64,000 nt of DNA from Tetracentron sinense (Eukaryota; Streptophyta; Magnoliopsida; Trochodendrales; Trochodendraceae), in contig CM026557.1 in the NCBI GenBank assembly GCA_015143295.1, positions 22,353,760 through 22,417,759 on the forward strand, written 5' to 3'. This document shows positions 46,176 through 58,649 of this stretch, piece after piece. Under the pieces are notes generated by a model that did no database searches, was not told the origin of the DNA, and saw only the letters and a list, made by a program, of their open reading frames with translations. Each line of letters starts with the position of its first letter. Positions within the stretch are counted from its first letter, which is position 1. The translations under genes were made by a program, and so were the position numbers.

Positions 46176-49100
46176 TCACTTGGTGCTAGCCAGCTGAGTG
46201 CGGAGGAGCTTCGCAGCAGCAACCATGTTGCTGAGGGCAGGCTTGACCTCGGTATACTTCCGGGTCTTCAGCCCACAGTCTGGGTTCACCCAGAGGATGT
46301 TGGTCTCAAGCACTGCAAGCATCTTGTTGATCCGGTCAGCAATTTCCTCCGTTGACGGAATCCTCGGAGAGTGGATGTCGTACACACCAGGACCAATGCC
46401 AGCACCGTACTTCACTCCCTCACGGAAGACTGAGAGGAGCTTCTCGTCAGATCGGGAATTCTCAATGGTTATCACATCGGCATCCATGTCAATGATTGAG
46501 TGAATGATGTCATTGAAGTTAGAGTAGCACATGTGGGTGTGGATCTGTCAAAACATTGAAAGGTTAGGTTAAAATGTCTGAACTATGACTTAAATTACTG
46601 CAGTTCCAGAGAGAGTGAAAGGAAAGAACCTGAGTAGTGTCTAGGACGCCACAGTTAGTGATCCGGAAGGAGTGAACGGCCCAATCCAAATAGAAAGCTT
46701 GCTCGGACTTCCTAAGAGGCAAACCCTCTCTCAGAGCAGCCTCATCGATCTGGATAACATTAATTCCAGCTTTCTCAAGATCTTCAACTTCATCCTTAAT
46801 GGCCAAAGCAATTTGATAGCACGTCTCGGATCTGCAAATACACATTTATCATGTTAATGCATTATAAACAAAGGCCGTGAGAGAAGGTGGTAGTTTTTTT
46901 CCCCTTTTTTCCTACCTGGGTTGATCGTTTCTGACAAAGGACCAGTTGAGAATGGTGACAGGTCCTGTGAGCATTCCCTTCATCGGGCGTGCGGTCATGC
47001 TCTGAGCCATTGAGGACCAGAAGACGGTCATGGCCTTGGGGCGGCTTACATCACCATAGATGATGGGTGGCTTGACGCACCGGGATCCATAGGATTGCAC
47101 CCACCCATTGGCACTAAAGGCAAAACCAGACAACTGTTCTCCAAAGTACTCAACCATGTCATTCCTCTGCATTGAGAAGGATCCGCAAAAATTAATGAAT
47201 TTTGAAATGTTGTTTTGTATATAAAAATTGCCGGACATCTGCATTAATATGCAGTTCTATATGTTTGGAACCGAAGAGATGTTACATTCCCTTGTTCCAA
47301 GGGTTTGTGCACAAAAGAAAGCTCACCTCAGGCTCTCCATGAACCAGAACATCAATGTCGAGCTCTTCCTGGAGCTTCACGACTTTGAGAATTTCTTCCT
47401 TGATGGCCTTCACATAATCATCCTCAGAGATCCTAATGATCAAGGAAAAGATTAGATGAACGCGAAAACTGATTCAGATATGGACGAAAACAAGAACAGT
47501 TGTTAAGAGAACACTCACTTCTTAGCCTTGTATTCACGGCGAACTCTTCTAAGGTCCATGGTCTGAGGGAAGGACCCAATGGTGGTGGTTGGGAGGATTG
47601 GAAGATTCAGCTTTTTCTGCTGAGCATCCAATCTGGCACTCACATTTGTAGCTCGGCGGTGGTCAGAGCCCTTCAAAGCAGCAGCCTAAGCAAGCAGAAA
47701 CAGCAATGTATTTGATAAGTAAAAAATATTAACGTTAAATAATAAATAAATAAATACCCAGAAGGGATGGAAACTAAATTCTTGATGCACTTACAGCCTT
47801 TTGAACAGCCTCATTGTTCACCCTTGGGGAGGATTTTCTTGAAGTCTGGGCCGCAGCATTAGCAGAGAAGAATACCTGAAGATGGAAGAATACTCAGTGA
47901 GAAAAATTAAACTACACCACATAGTTTTCTGAATTAGTATAAATAAAGCTTATAAACCTATTTATTGTAAAAGATGTACTCAAACTCTTTACAACTGTCC
48001 ATAAACTCCTGATCAACTTAATTAGGTGAATAAATTGATTGAAGTCTGACTAAAAATAGAAAACTACTTCTTGATGATCCACTGTCTGGAGACACTAACA
48101 AGGTTATTCTTGTGAATTCAACCCTCTCATCTCCAATTAATATCTCCATATCTGTCTCATGGATTCCCTCCTCTCCAATTTTTTCTTCACCCACAATATG
48201 TTTTGGTGATACCTCTTAGGTACACTTGCTGAAATAAGTATGTCCAAAGGATATCAAAAGAAATTTCATCTTTTGTGAAAGCTTTAATTGTTCAATTATT
48301 TCCGAATCATTCTCCGTCAGTTGGCTAGGATCAATGTCTATCAATCAACTATTCATCCAACATTTCCTTCTATTTTCTAGATTATCAATCTTTTGGAGGT
48401 GTTAGAATAAATAGACTTCAATAGTAAGGGGCGTGATATGCTTGAGGATTCTAATTACTCAACTGTCACACACACACACACACTTCAATAGTAAGGGGCG
48501 TGATATGCTTGAGGATTCTCATCACACACACACACACACATAGTAAGGGGCGTGATATGCTTGAGGATTCTCATTACTCGACTGTCACACACACACACAC
48601 ACTTCAACAGTAAGGGGCGTGATATGCTTGAGGATTCTCAACGCACGCACGCACACACACACGCACGCACGTATATATATATATATATATATTGAGCAAT
48701 GAATATACAGGAACATACAGGGGAAGGAATACCTCATCCTTGTGACCAGCCAATGCCTTGGCCAAGGCATTCACTTCAACTACTTTCTGTGCAGCGAATG
48801 CAAGCCATGACTTGATCTCCTGGTCCAACTTAGTCTCGTTCACCAGATCAACGGCAGTGTGGAGAAGTGAGCAGGAGGTGGAGACCACAAGCTTGTCTGC
48901 AGAAAAGAAAAAAACCACAACATGAATGACTTCTGGTGAAGGACTATTTGATTACAGTGTTAAGAATGTATGCAAGGATGAATACCTTTGCCCACAATAC
49001 CCTCGAGACCCTTAAGGATAGTGAGAGAATCAGCAAGATCATTAGCCCAGATATTCCTTCCATCAACCACTCCAGCAAAGAGGTACTTGCCAGAAGGGAA

Positions 49101-50838
49101 TCCACCCTTGATCAAATCAAGGGTCTTTGATCCACGAATCAAATCAAATCCAAACCCAGTAACACCCTTCAAAGCAGTAAGTGTCTTGTATGCCTCAGCA
49201 GGAACATCCGCAAAGTAGGTCTCGATGAGAACACTCAGACCAGATAGAGATGATTCCAGCTCAGAGTAGGCATGACTGAATGCTTGCAATTTGTGAGAAT
49301 CAAGATCCATCACGAGGGTGGGCTCATCGAACTGAATCCAGGAAGCACCAGCTGCCTTTAATTCAGCCACAACTTCCCTGCACAGATATTCATAATTAGT
49401 ATGGCCGGTTGGAGGAAAAATATGAATATATGCAGAATTAAACTGCTGTCCAGTGACAAATTCCAAGTCCTTACTTGTAGACTGGAAGAATATCACCAAG
49501 AAGGGAGAGAAGAGAAAATGATTTCTCGACACCCTTGGCTGGTTTTGATAGCAACAAGTAGGAGACAGGGCCAACAAGGACTGGAACTGTATCGATTCCA
49601 AGCTGCATTAGAGAAAGAAAAATATTATGAAAGAGATAAATGTCAATCAGGCTCATGAATTGAATTCAGAGACACGCGAGGGAGCAGCAATAAAAGGTCA
49701 CTGGTGTTCCTACATAAGAAACCTATGACAAAATTTGACCCACGTTGGGTGGTAATAACTCTTCTACCTAAGAATGCCTTGTTGCACTAAAGGGGATTAG
49801 AAGAGGTCCAGATTGAAAATCCTATAGAACAGAATCACAGATTGTTGTGATTACCCAAATGGGACCCATGGCCTACCCCCATCATCTGTGCACCATTTTA
49901 CATTGGCCAATTATGATATCCAAATGGATTAGATTTTGCAATATATTTCTGCAGAAACAATAAGGGGCCTTCAAGCCCTTGTGAATTGTGAGCAATATAC
50001 ATACATTCCAGATTATTTCATAGACTGCTAGCCATTTTTTCCCGTGTACGAAGGGACTGTGATAAAGACAGATGGATCCACTACCCTCCATGTGCAGTTG
50101 TGCACTAGGTTATTGCCTAATAGATCTCCATTATGATCCATGCAGTAAACACCCCTCCAATGTCCTCTTGAAATATCCAACCAATCTTCACAGTTAAGCA
50201 TATCGTAATTCGTAATCGAAATACATACCTAAGGATCTAACAGCAAAGACTACCACAAAAATTGAGAAAAATAGAAGAAAGCTCCAGCACACATACCGCC
50301 TTGGCCTCCTTGTATTCATTCACTGCCTTGTGAGAAGCATAAGAGAACTTCACGTCAGGTCCCAATTCAGGGACAATGAAATGGCTGAATCAATAAAAGC
50401 ATACATTATCCATAAGTCAGTATGTCATCACCACAAGCTAGAAATTCTTTTAATTGTTGGAGCTATGTGAAGATGAGTCATCACTTACTAGTTGGTGTCA
50501 AACCACTTGGTCATTTCCATAGCAGGTACAGACGCGTTTCCTCTGGCCATGGAGAAGTAGGTGTCAAACCCGATCTCACCGCCATTCCAACCATATCTAG
50601 GGGGAACAGCCCCAAGCATTGCTGTGGTGTCGAGCACTTGGTCATAGCAAGAGAAAGTGTTGCTGGGGATATATTTGATCCCAGCACTAGCCATCTGCTT
50701 CCAGATGGACGACCTGAGATCTGCAGCAACCTTCTGCAAATCCTCGGCACTAGTCTTCCCATCCCAGAAAGATTCCAAAGCAAACTTGAGCTCTCTCTTA
50801 GGCCCCATGCGAGGATATCCAACAATGTGAGATGCCAT
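46176..50838 (-). CDS. METE: Cobalamin-independent methionine synthase (MetE)
   Basis: 5-methyltetrahydropteroyltriglutamate-homocysteine methyltransferase, which makes methionine from homocysteine using folate and zinc but no B12. Eleven coding exons on the minus strand: 50838-50489, 50384-50297, 49602-49475, 49377-48986, 48896-48733, 47875-47795, 47685-47519, 47432-47327, 47166-46916, 46831-46630 and 46544-46176. They total 2298 nt, 765 aa, the usual plant length, with every junction GT-AG and in phase. The start [20 protein letters not shown] is the family N-terminus. The C-terminal catalytic barrel carries the zinc ligands: H and C in THMCYS, E in [11 protein letters not shown] and C in [10 protein letters not shown]. 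There is no transit peptide, so a cytosolic form is likely. A 1.2-kb intron splits the 5' UTR. No defect seen. Confidence 0.96.
48417..48691. repeat. Four-copy minisatellite with CA and TA runs in a MetE intron
   Basis: AGTAAGGGGCGTGATATGCT repeats at 48423, 48490, 48542 and 48609 (steps 67, 52, 67). Each copy is separated by a (CA)n run; a (CGCA)n stretch and (TA)n at about 48672-48691 follow. It lies in the intron between exons 48896-48733 and 47875-47795. Confidence 0.9.
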
Positions 50839-50865
50839 TGTGCTGGTTTATCAGATTGAGACAAA

Positions 50866-52090
50866 CTGAAGTCAGATTCCCTTATAATTACTGCATTAGG
50901 AACCCGCGAAAATCTTTGTAGATGAGGTCACTAACACGAAAAAGAAGTGTAGAAAAACAGAGCAAATAGCTCTAAAACAATCTAGTAGATGCTTCATAAC
51001 ACAAAATTAAATCCATGATCCATCCCATTGATGGAAAAAGGGAAAATAAAATTAAAAAAATCAAATGTAGCATATGTTTTACAACAATTAATCAAATAAG
51101 CAATGAAACAATCCATTCTGGATCTCTGAAGGAATAGAAGATAATGGGTCCCAATTAAATCCAAATTAAAATATTCTATGCTGATAAATATCATTGAAAA
51201 AACACATGGCAAGAGAGAGATGACAGGAGGTTGAAATAAAATGAGGCAAAAGTTTCAAATTTACAGAGAACAACGAAACATTATACATCTGCAAGCTAAT
51301 GAACTTAGTAAAACTAACAAAATACTGAGGACGAAGCATTAAACAAAGTAATATCTATATATCATCAGAAGATCTGCTTAGCCATTTGAACTAAGTACCT
51401 CTAAATTAAGCAAATCTAAACTGTGAATTATAGAACGTTAAAGATCTGAAAATCGATAATCTGTTTAATGCCAGAACTCCATGTATGAACAGATATAACT
51501 GGAATCCAAACACTTCAATGGAGCTTCAGATCCGATCCACAGAAGCCCACAGATCCAGAACCAGATCTGCGAATTCCACTAATCTAAGTTGCCAGATCTT
51601 GAACTCAAAATCGCAAATCAAACAGGAAAAAAAAATCCATAAACGATATGAAACAATAACAGACAAAAAAAAAAACGAAACAGCAGAGAAAGCCATAAAA
51701 GTACCAGATCTCAAACCAAAAATAGAAACAGATCACAAAGAAATGTAAACAGAATCGAGCAAGAGAACTAACGATCTACTCTTTTAAGCTAACAAAAGCT
51801 CAAAGACACCAAATCAAATCATGAAAAACGCACACTCAACAGTAGATTTCAGCGACAAATCAAAATCTTCCACTAAAATCGAAGAAATGAAGACAAAAAC
51901 ACCTAAAAAAAACTCTATATCAGATCTATAAACCTCTACCCATATATCAGTATGGTTCCCGAAAATCAAACAAAAGAACGACCAATCAAGAAGGAAAACA
52001 GGTTAAATAGCAGAAATCCGGCTCTCCAATACAAAGAAACTTGCAATAAATCCGAATCAAGAGGAAGAAGAACCACGAAAAAAAGCATAC
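50866..52090 (-). other. Leader intron of MetE
   Basis: A minus-strand donor CTGAAG|GTATGC at 52091/52090 and an acceptor GACTTCAG|TTTGTC at 50866/50865 define a 1225-bp intron ending 27 nt before the ATG. It is AT-rich and has no protein-coding signal. Long leader introns near the start often raise expression in highly expressed plant genes. Confidence 0.7.
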
Positions 52091-52174
52091 CTTCAGGAAA
52101 TTCAAGGACTGGTTCTAAACAGAAGAAGATAGAGAAGAGAACGGCGCGATAGAAGGTGGAGACGTTTGTTGGGG

Positions 52175-52182
52175 TATTTATA
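52175..52182 (-). promoter_or_regulatory. TATA box of MetE
   Basis: TATAAATA on the minus strand, about 85 nt upstream of the leader-intron donor, giving an expected start of transcription near 52150. Confidence 0.65.
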
Positions 52183-52356
52183 CAAAATCGAGCCCTTGGT
52201 GGTAGGCCGTATAGTGCTAATGTTTTTTTTTTAAATTTATTTTTATTAGTAAAAAGAGGAGTGCTAGCGTTACCTTCATTTAATGAAGTATTTATATTTG
52301 CAGTTGTAAGCACATAGGGTTGGGAATTTCTAATCCAACCCCTAACCCGCCCGAAA

Positions 52357-52956
52357 GGGGTGTCAACGAGCGGAGCCAGCTCGGCTCGACTCGAAATAAA
52401 CCGAGCTTGAACTTTTAGTTTGGGCTCGTTGAGCCGAGCCGAGCCGAGCCTTAAAAGTGAGCTCGAAAAATAAACGAGTCGAGCTTAAACAATAGGTGGC
52501 TCAGCTCGGCTTGGCTCAATTTATTTTATAATAATACCATTTAAAAGTTAAATTTATATTATATATTTAGTATATATTTTTTTTGAGTAAAATATATTTA
52601 GAATACATTAACATAATTATTTCTATTTAAGTTTTAACTCAAGTTTTCGTGTGAGTCACATGACATCCCAAAAAAAAAATGTCATTTTAATTTTTTTTTA
52701 TTGAATTTAGTGTTTATCAATGTATTTTAAAAAAAAAATTATCGAGTCAAACCGAGCTCGGGCTCAACGATTTGTGGACGAGCCGAGCTGAGCCGAACCT
52801 AAGCTTCTGTAAAATTCCAACGAGTTGAGCCGAGTCAAGCCGAGCCTAAGCATCTGTAAAATTCCAACGAGCCGAGTCCCTCGAGCCTGAGCAATTGTAA
52901 AATTCCAACGAGCCGAGCCCAAGCAGTGCCCAGCTCAGCTTGCTTACACCCCTAGC
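52357..52956. mobile_element. GAGCCGAGCC-rich dispersed repeat
   Basis: The element runs from GGGGTGTCAACGAGC to GCTTGCTTACACCCC, an inverted terminal pair. GAGCCGAGCC and its complement recur throughout. Inside, a ~40-bp unit (TCTGTAAAATTCCAACGAG) occurs three times at about 52808-52905. It is non-coding and resembles a repeat type common in plant genomes. Confidence 0.6.
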
Positions 52957-54010
52957 CCGAACCCATCCATTTTCCATTTTTTATTTGTGGATGTGGATCA
53001 TGGGTTGGATTTGGATTTATCCTCCTCAATCCATTAAAGTGTATATAATTTTTAGTTTGTTAATAAACAAATATAAAAGTGCATTATATTTAGTGTTTAA
53101 ATGAGGTTGAGCTTTGCGTTGAATTTTTTTTAGCATAATTCTTATTTTTAATGTAAAATTGTTAAAAAACAAAGTTAGGAACTATGTCAAAACATTTTCA
53201 AACGAAACATGGCCTCATATTTAAAATTTTATATTTATTATTATTAATTAAATATAGATTGTTTTTATATTTTTAAATTAAAAAAATTAATTATTATTCA
53301 TTTATTTTAAATAAATTATGCCAAAAGATTCCTTTTATTGGGTTAGACTTAGGTTTACATTTTTAACTCATATAAATGAGTTGGATTTTGTTGATGGTAA
53401 TCTACCCAGCCCAACCCAAATGACCCAATGCAACTCCAAAGAAGTTTGCGTTCTGGTATTCCGACCCGACCCGATCCGATCATTGTCATGATTTGAGAGC
53501 TTCCCTTTCTTTTAAATTTTTTTCTTAGAACGTGAGAGAGATGTAACGGAGAAAGTTGGTGGCAGGAGTTGGTGGGGGTTGGTGCGGGACACTCGCTTCC
53601 CACTAAATTTGGAGAGATTACATTTTGTAAGTGTTTGTTAAATTAAAATGACGAAAATGCCCTCACATTTGACTTAGGTTTGGCAAGATTACTAGTACGT
53701 TTGTTGTAGGTAAGTAGGTGAGGTGGAACCCTTGCATTCCACAACCCAAGATGGAATGCTTACATAGTATTCCTTGTTGTACCTTCCAAAACAAATAATA
53801 ATCATGTTCCGTTTTACTTGGACTGGAAATAGGTGGGGGAAAAGAAAAAATTTCCGCTAATGAGTTTCCACTGAAAATGACTTTCTCACGGGTAAGGAAA
53901 AATTTTCATGAATATTATAAAAATCTAAAGTAATTATGGTAAAAATTGTCATGACAAGAGCTAGAAGACAACTCCTTCCTTTTCTCATCTAGTTAAGAGT
54001 ATGAAAGAGA
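52957..54010. other. Gene-free stretch
   Basis: AT-rich, with GACCCGACCCGATCCGATC near 53463; no gene seen. Confidence 0.5.
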
Positions 54011-54179
54011 TTTGGCTAAGGTGGCGTGCATCAATGGCAAGTCAGGCAATTAGAGAGGTCTATGTTATTATATAAATGGAAATCAACACCAACACTTATA
54101 TATATATATATATATATAATTTGGGATCTTTTTCAGTTGGTGCTACGCAGAGTTAGGCTCCTTCTGAGTGGTGATGACG

Positions 54180-54690
54180 GTCTCCTCACCAGTATCAACA
54201 ACTGGAGAAGATCCTAAGTGTGTATATAGATCATCTATCTTAAGAGTTAGGTGTGCATTCAACTCTTGTAGAAGCATGGAATGGACAATGCCAACATCAT
54301 TGGTCTGTTTGGTATTGGAACTAAAAAATTAAAAGAATCAATATTTGTTCGTCTTTTACTCATATTTACAAAGAAGCAAACCAAGTTACTGATATTTTAA
54401 CTAACTATGGTTGTGATATTCAACGTTCGGTGTGATCCAGACTCTTCAAGATAGCTCTCCTCGTCTTAGGGCCTTTATCTTTCTGGATAAAGTAGGTCTT
54501 GGTAATATTAGATTATTGTGGTGTGCAATGTGTTGGTTAGTTTGTAAAGGGTTGGGGGTTTTTAATTCCCCATCCTCTCGTTTGTTTCTTTTTAGGAGTA
54601 AGGTTTTATATCCCCCCCTCTTTCTTTGAGTCTTTGTAGGGGTAAAGTTTTATGTTCCCCCCAAATAATAAATTTTTATTTAATAAATAG
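54180..54690 (+). pseudogene. LINE 3' end with RNase H tail
   Basis: The plus strand near 54345-54430 reads FTHIYKEANQVTDILTNYGC, the conserved end of the LINE-type RNase H domain (H-x-x-x-E-x-N-x-V-x-D). It is followed by a short tail and an AATAAATTTTTATTT-type 3' end near 54668. The reverse transcriptase and the first half of RNase H are absent. Confidence 0.65.
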
Positions 54691-54779
54691 GTAGGGGTCC
54701 ACCAAACCCCCCACTCCCCCTAAGTGGTTTTTATTAAAAAAAAAAAAAAAAACAGGCATGATCTATCCTTAGTTGACAC

Positions 54780-55560
54780 GAATCGTCCGCATTATATAAA
54801 CTAACTTAGGGTTATGGTCACAATCCGTCTTTGCTAGGCATTGATCATCCTAAAATTCTCATACTTACACAAAATGCTCTATTGCATACCATTCACACAT
54901 AAGATCACAAAAATTATACATTAATCGAATTCAATAAAAAATGGAAATAATTCTTAAGACAAGGAATAACTCTATTGAAAATCGAATCTCTACTTTTAAA
55001 CTCGATTACCAAAGTAATCTTCAAAGTATGCAATTGTTTATTACAAATAACAAAACCCTAGAAATAAATACAAAAATCAACTTTACTTGGCTAGAGTTTC
55101 ATCGAAACCCTAGATGGGAGCTTAGTTGCTTATGGTGGAAGGAATGATCACCGTGACTGGTGAAGAATCCATGCTCTCCTCCCAATGTTTTCTTCTTTCT
55201 AATTCCGAACCTTAGGCAAGGACTTAGGGTCTTCTATTTATAGGCCTTCAAAAGATCTCATTAGGGTTCAACAAACCCTGGTTGTACATGCATCCCAAGA
55301 AAGTATAATACAAATCTCTGATCGATCGACCAGTAAGTTCCGATCCATCGGATCTCACTAGGCCTGGCCGGTCGATCGGCCTAGTGGGTCCGATCGATTA
55401 GACTATCTTGAATTTTGCTCCTTTTTCTTCTTTGACTTGTTTGAGACCCTTCCAGCTTCTTCAATTGGTAATTCTTTAGATTTATGTCATTTTGCTCTCA
55501 TATAGCCGAAATAGGAAAATAATACCAAGTGAAGCATCATAGTTACATAATGGGAATGAA
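54780..55560 (-). mobile_element. LTR-like block, minus orientation
   Basis: It carries a minus-strand TATA-like CTATAAATAGAAGACCC near 55232, then a leader and AT-rich tail; a CGATCGATCGACC-rich stretch is at 55318-55405. It lies just downstream of the transposon-protein remnant (55565-56767), as a 3' LTR would. No mate was found. Confidence 0.4.
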
Positions 55561-55564
55561 AGAC

Positions 55565-56564
55565 TTAACAAATGTAATTTTGAGGTGTGTAATTGTGTAC
55601 ATACGCCCGATCAGCATCTCTGAAGCATTGTCTTGATCTGGAGCAGCGTTGCCTGGTGGTTACATGTGCGGCTGCATGAGATAGACTGCTCTTGAGATTT
55701 TTAGCAGTGATGGGGCCTATGGATTTCTTGACTTCATCACCTCGAGAAGCTCGAACATCTAGGTTCCTAGAAGAACATATAGTAGGATTCCAAAAAGGAA
55801 GTCCCTTCTTCGTGGATTCAGCTATGTGTACCTCACATATCACATCAATGATGTGGGTAGTTAAATCAATTCCATGGCTTGTCATCAGACTGTAGAGGAA
55901 GCGCGCACAATCTGGACGAAGTTCAGTGGTGTGACTCTTGGGATGAATGTTTGCACTCATGACTAGATGGACAAGCCGGTCTTGTATGTTGAGGCAAGAT
56001 TGAGATAAGTGGAATCCTTCCCATTGAGTTTGATAGTCACACAGAAGGGAGGCAACAACATCAAGAGAATCAAGCGTTCAGTCATTCCCATAGAGATGGG
56101 GGTAGTAGGCCTCAGGAACACGGGGACACTTAAGGTAGGCGGCAATAAGATCTGGATGAATCTCAGCAGAACTGCCAAGAACCCTTGATTTTAGAAGCCA
56201 TGTTTCATTATCAAAGTCATAATGTTGGCATAAAATTCCCAAATTAATTTTAAGGGAGACTAACTATGCACTTTAATGGCACATACCATCCACGAGCATG
56301 AATCATGTTAAACAATTCATAGTTAGTTAAATCTAAGAGGATAGTCTCTCTCTCAACATGAACTAGACGACGATGCATCGACCTCTTAAGTAGACTTTCA
56401 CAAGCGGGGGACACAAATTTGGCAAGCCTTGAAGGAAGGCTAGGATCACTAGGTGCGGCCTTTTTGGATTTTTCTTTGGCCGGGGCCTTGTCTTTGGAGG
56501 TCAAGGCTTTCCCTTTTGCCTTGGAGGTGGATTGCCTCGTATTGGGAGCATTCTCAATGGTCAT
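55565..56564 (-). pseudogene. 'Putative plant transposon protein' domain remnant
   Basis: Minus-strand segments 56564-56250, 56178-55963 and 55960-55565. They open with a Lys/Ser/Pro-rich tail (SKDKAPAKEKSKKAAPSDP), then LTNYELFNMIHARGWYVPL, then ANIHPKSHTTELRPDCARFL and SHGIDLTTHIIDVICEVHIA. This order matches the retrotransposon-derived domain often annotated under that name in plants. Frame changes separate the parts and no reverse transcriptase is nearby. Role unknown. Confidence 0.55.
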
Positions 56565-56869
56565 TCCATGACCAATGTAAGTTTCTCCAAGATCATACTC
56601 CTCATCGCAGTTAGATTACGCAATATAGCACCTCTTAGAATTGCCGGACATGAGGAATGCAAGAACAATATTGGATAACGCAAAAGCCATGAAGATTGAC
56701 AGATAGAGTGAGATGATTGACCTTTTGGAAGCACATAAGTGGAGAAGAGACCCAAGAGGAGGAGCAATTTCGAACTACCTAGGGCAAGAGTGAGTGAAAA
56801 TAGAACTCAATTTGGGGGTTTTATCACTCAAGCCCGCGGGGTTGTTTGAACAACCAAGGGTGGCGTTCG

Positions 56870-56898
56870 AACCCCCCCCCCCCCCCCCCCCCCCCCCC
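56870..56898 (+). repeat. Poly-C tract (~29 bases)
   Basis: The longest C homopolymer in the window, preceded by TTCGAA. Length may be uncertain in raw reads. Confidence 0.85.
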
Positions 56899-57534
56899 TC
56901 CTCTGGATATTCATTGTTTTGCCATTTTGTTATTTCTTTTGGGTTTTTTCAATTTTGGTTCAAATAGAGTATGCAATGACTCTTTAGACTGAACGGGCAT
57001 TATCTTATCATCACAAATTAATTTGTGCAAGACTTTTAGATCAATTTACCCAATTATGGCGATGACTCCCCCTGAGTTCAAGAATCACAACTTCCACCTC
57101 ATTAGTGCGTAAATAGAATTTCAAGCTACAAACAATTATGACATGCCCAATAAGATATCACAATTTTTAGATAAAATCAAATTAGGATAAATGTACCTAA
57201 TTTTAATCACACAGGGCAGTCAAGCAGAGACACAATCACTTGGTCACACTTAGTGCACAGTTTTTCAGAAAGTCAAGTGTGAAGTGAGGATCTGACTAGA
57301 TTCCAATTTTAAGTTTCTATCCCTAGTGAAGATTTGATATTATAACACTAAGGAAACTCCAAAAATCACAATACTAGAAGTGAAACCTAGTTAGATCCAA
57401 AACATGCAAAATGGTTGAATTTAAGTGCATCAATCTTTATTGTTTGTCTTTATGAAATTTTCTTCTTTTTTCTTTTTCTGACAAACATAGACATATTGTA
57501 AGAATTTTTTTGGCTTCTCTTTTTCATATTTTTC

Positions 57535-57705
57535 TTACAGTGGTGGCTTTCACACTATTTGGGTAAGTAGCCCTGGCTATTGGCAGTAGAGACTTTCACA
57601 CTAGAAACCCAGATAGATATCTATTGTCTGCATAAGTAGCCATTACATATTGTTTGCATCCAATAGTGACTTTCACAATATCCAAATAGGTAGCCATTCC
57701 TATTG
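57535..57705 (+). repeat. Degenerate repeats around GACTTTCACA
   Basis: TGGCTTTCACACTATTTGGG, GAGACTTTCACACTAGAAAC and GTGACTTTCACAATATCC, each followed by AAGTAGCC or AGGTAGCC, recur about every 55 bp. Confidence 0.55.
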
Positions 57706-58649
57706 CCTCATTCTTTTCTTTTTCATGGAGGACACAACTAAATGAGAACATAACCAATGGTCAATCCCAGAGTTGATCAACTGAAGGGGCCAAAAAAGGA
57801 TAACACAATTTCCTACGACATAAAAATATAGACCTTTAACCAGAGTCCTGTTAGAGTGCATGTACATAAAATACAAGGCATATCATGAATTACCAAACTC
57901 TAATTGTGATAAGTGAGATACCCTAATTTTAACACCCAGATGACATAAACAGGTGCATTATCCTTAAAATCTCAATCGTAGATTGTATATTTTCTTGAAC
58001 ACATGATAGATCAATTATGGAATACAAGAAATGCAAGTTATGCAAAATATGCTATGAGATATAACCACACACAAAAAACTCTTTTTGGATTTTTTATGCT
58101 CTATTGTTTGTTATTTTTCTCAATTTTTTCATTGTTTTTTTTTTTCACATTTTTATTTTTTTTTCAATAACTTCAAGCAAAGACCAACTAACTAAAGTAA
58201 GAAGAAACATCCTATCTAGAAGAAACACCAAAAATCTTTTTGGGATTTTGGATGCAAGCAAAACAAATGCAAAACATCCAGAAAAAAACAAGGGGAATAA
58301 AATCTTAATAATATCCATGACTAAACAAAGCACTAGGTAAAGATATAGCAATCAAAGCACAATCCTAGGCTATGGCATAACTGGACTAATCATAGTCCTC
58401 GAGGTCTTCCCTCCTCATCTAAATGGTTTTTAGATTTGAAGTAACCCTTTGGTCCCTAACCATTTTAGAGGATATAGGAAACTTGATCCAATGCCCATTT
58501 TCTTTGTTTCCAGACAAAATCCTGGAACCTCGTTGGTCCACCCTTCTCTCTCCTCTATAGCTAGTGTATGTAGGAGTGTCCTGTCTTTGACCATTCCTGG
58601 ATAAATGAGCAATCTTCATCACCTCTTCACTCAGACTCCTATGTTGTCC

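Noticed and set aside
50422-50864. Plus-strand 145-codon frame and alternative minus frame over the first MetE exon
   Set aside because: Shadows of the MetE coding exon in other frames.
51485-52152. Open frames in the MetE leader intron
   Set aside because: They lie within the predicted 5' UTR intron and are Lys/Glu-rich through A-rich sequence.
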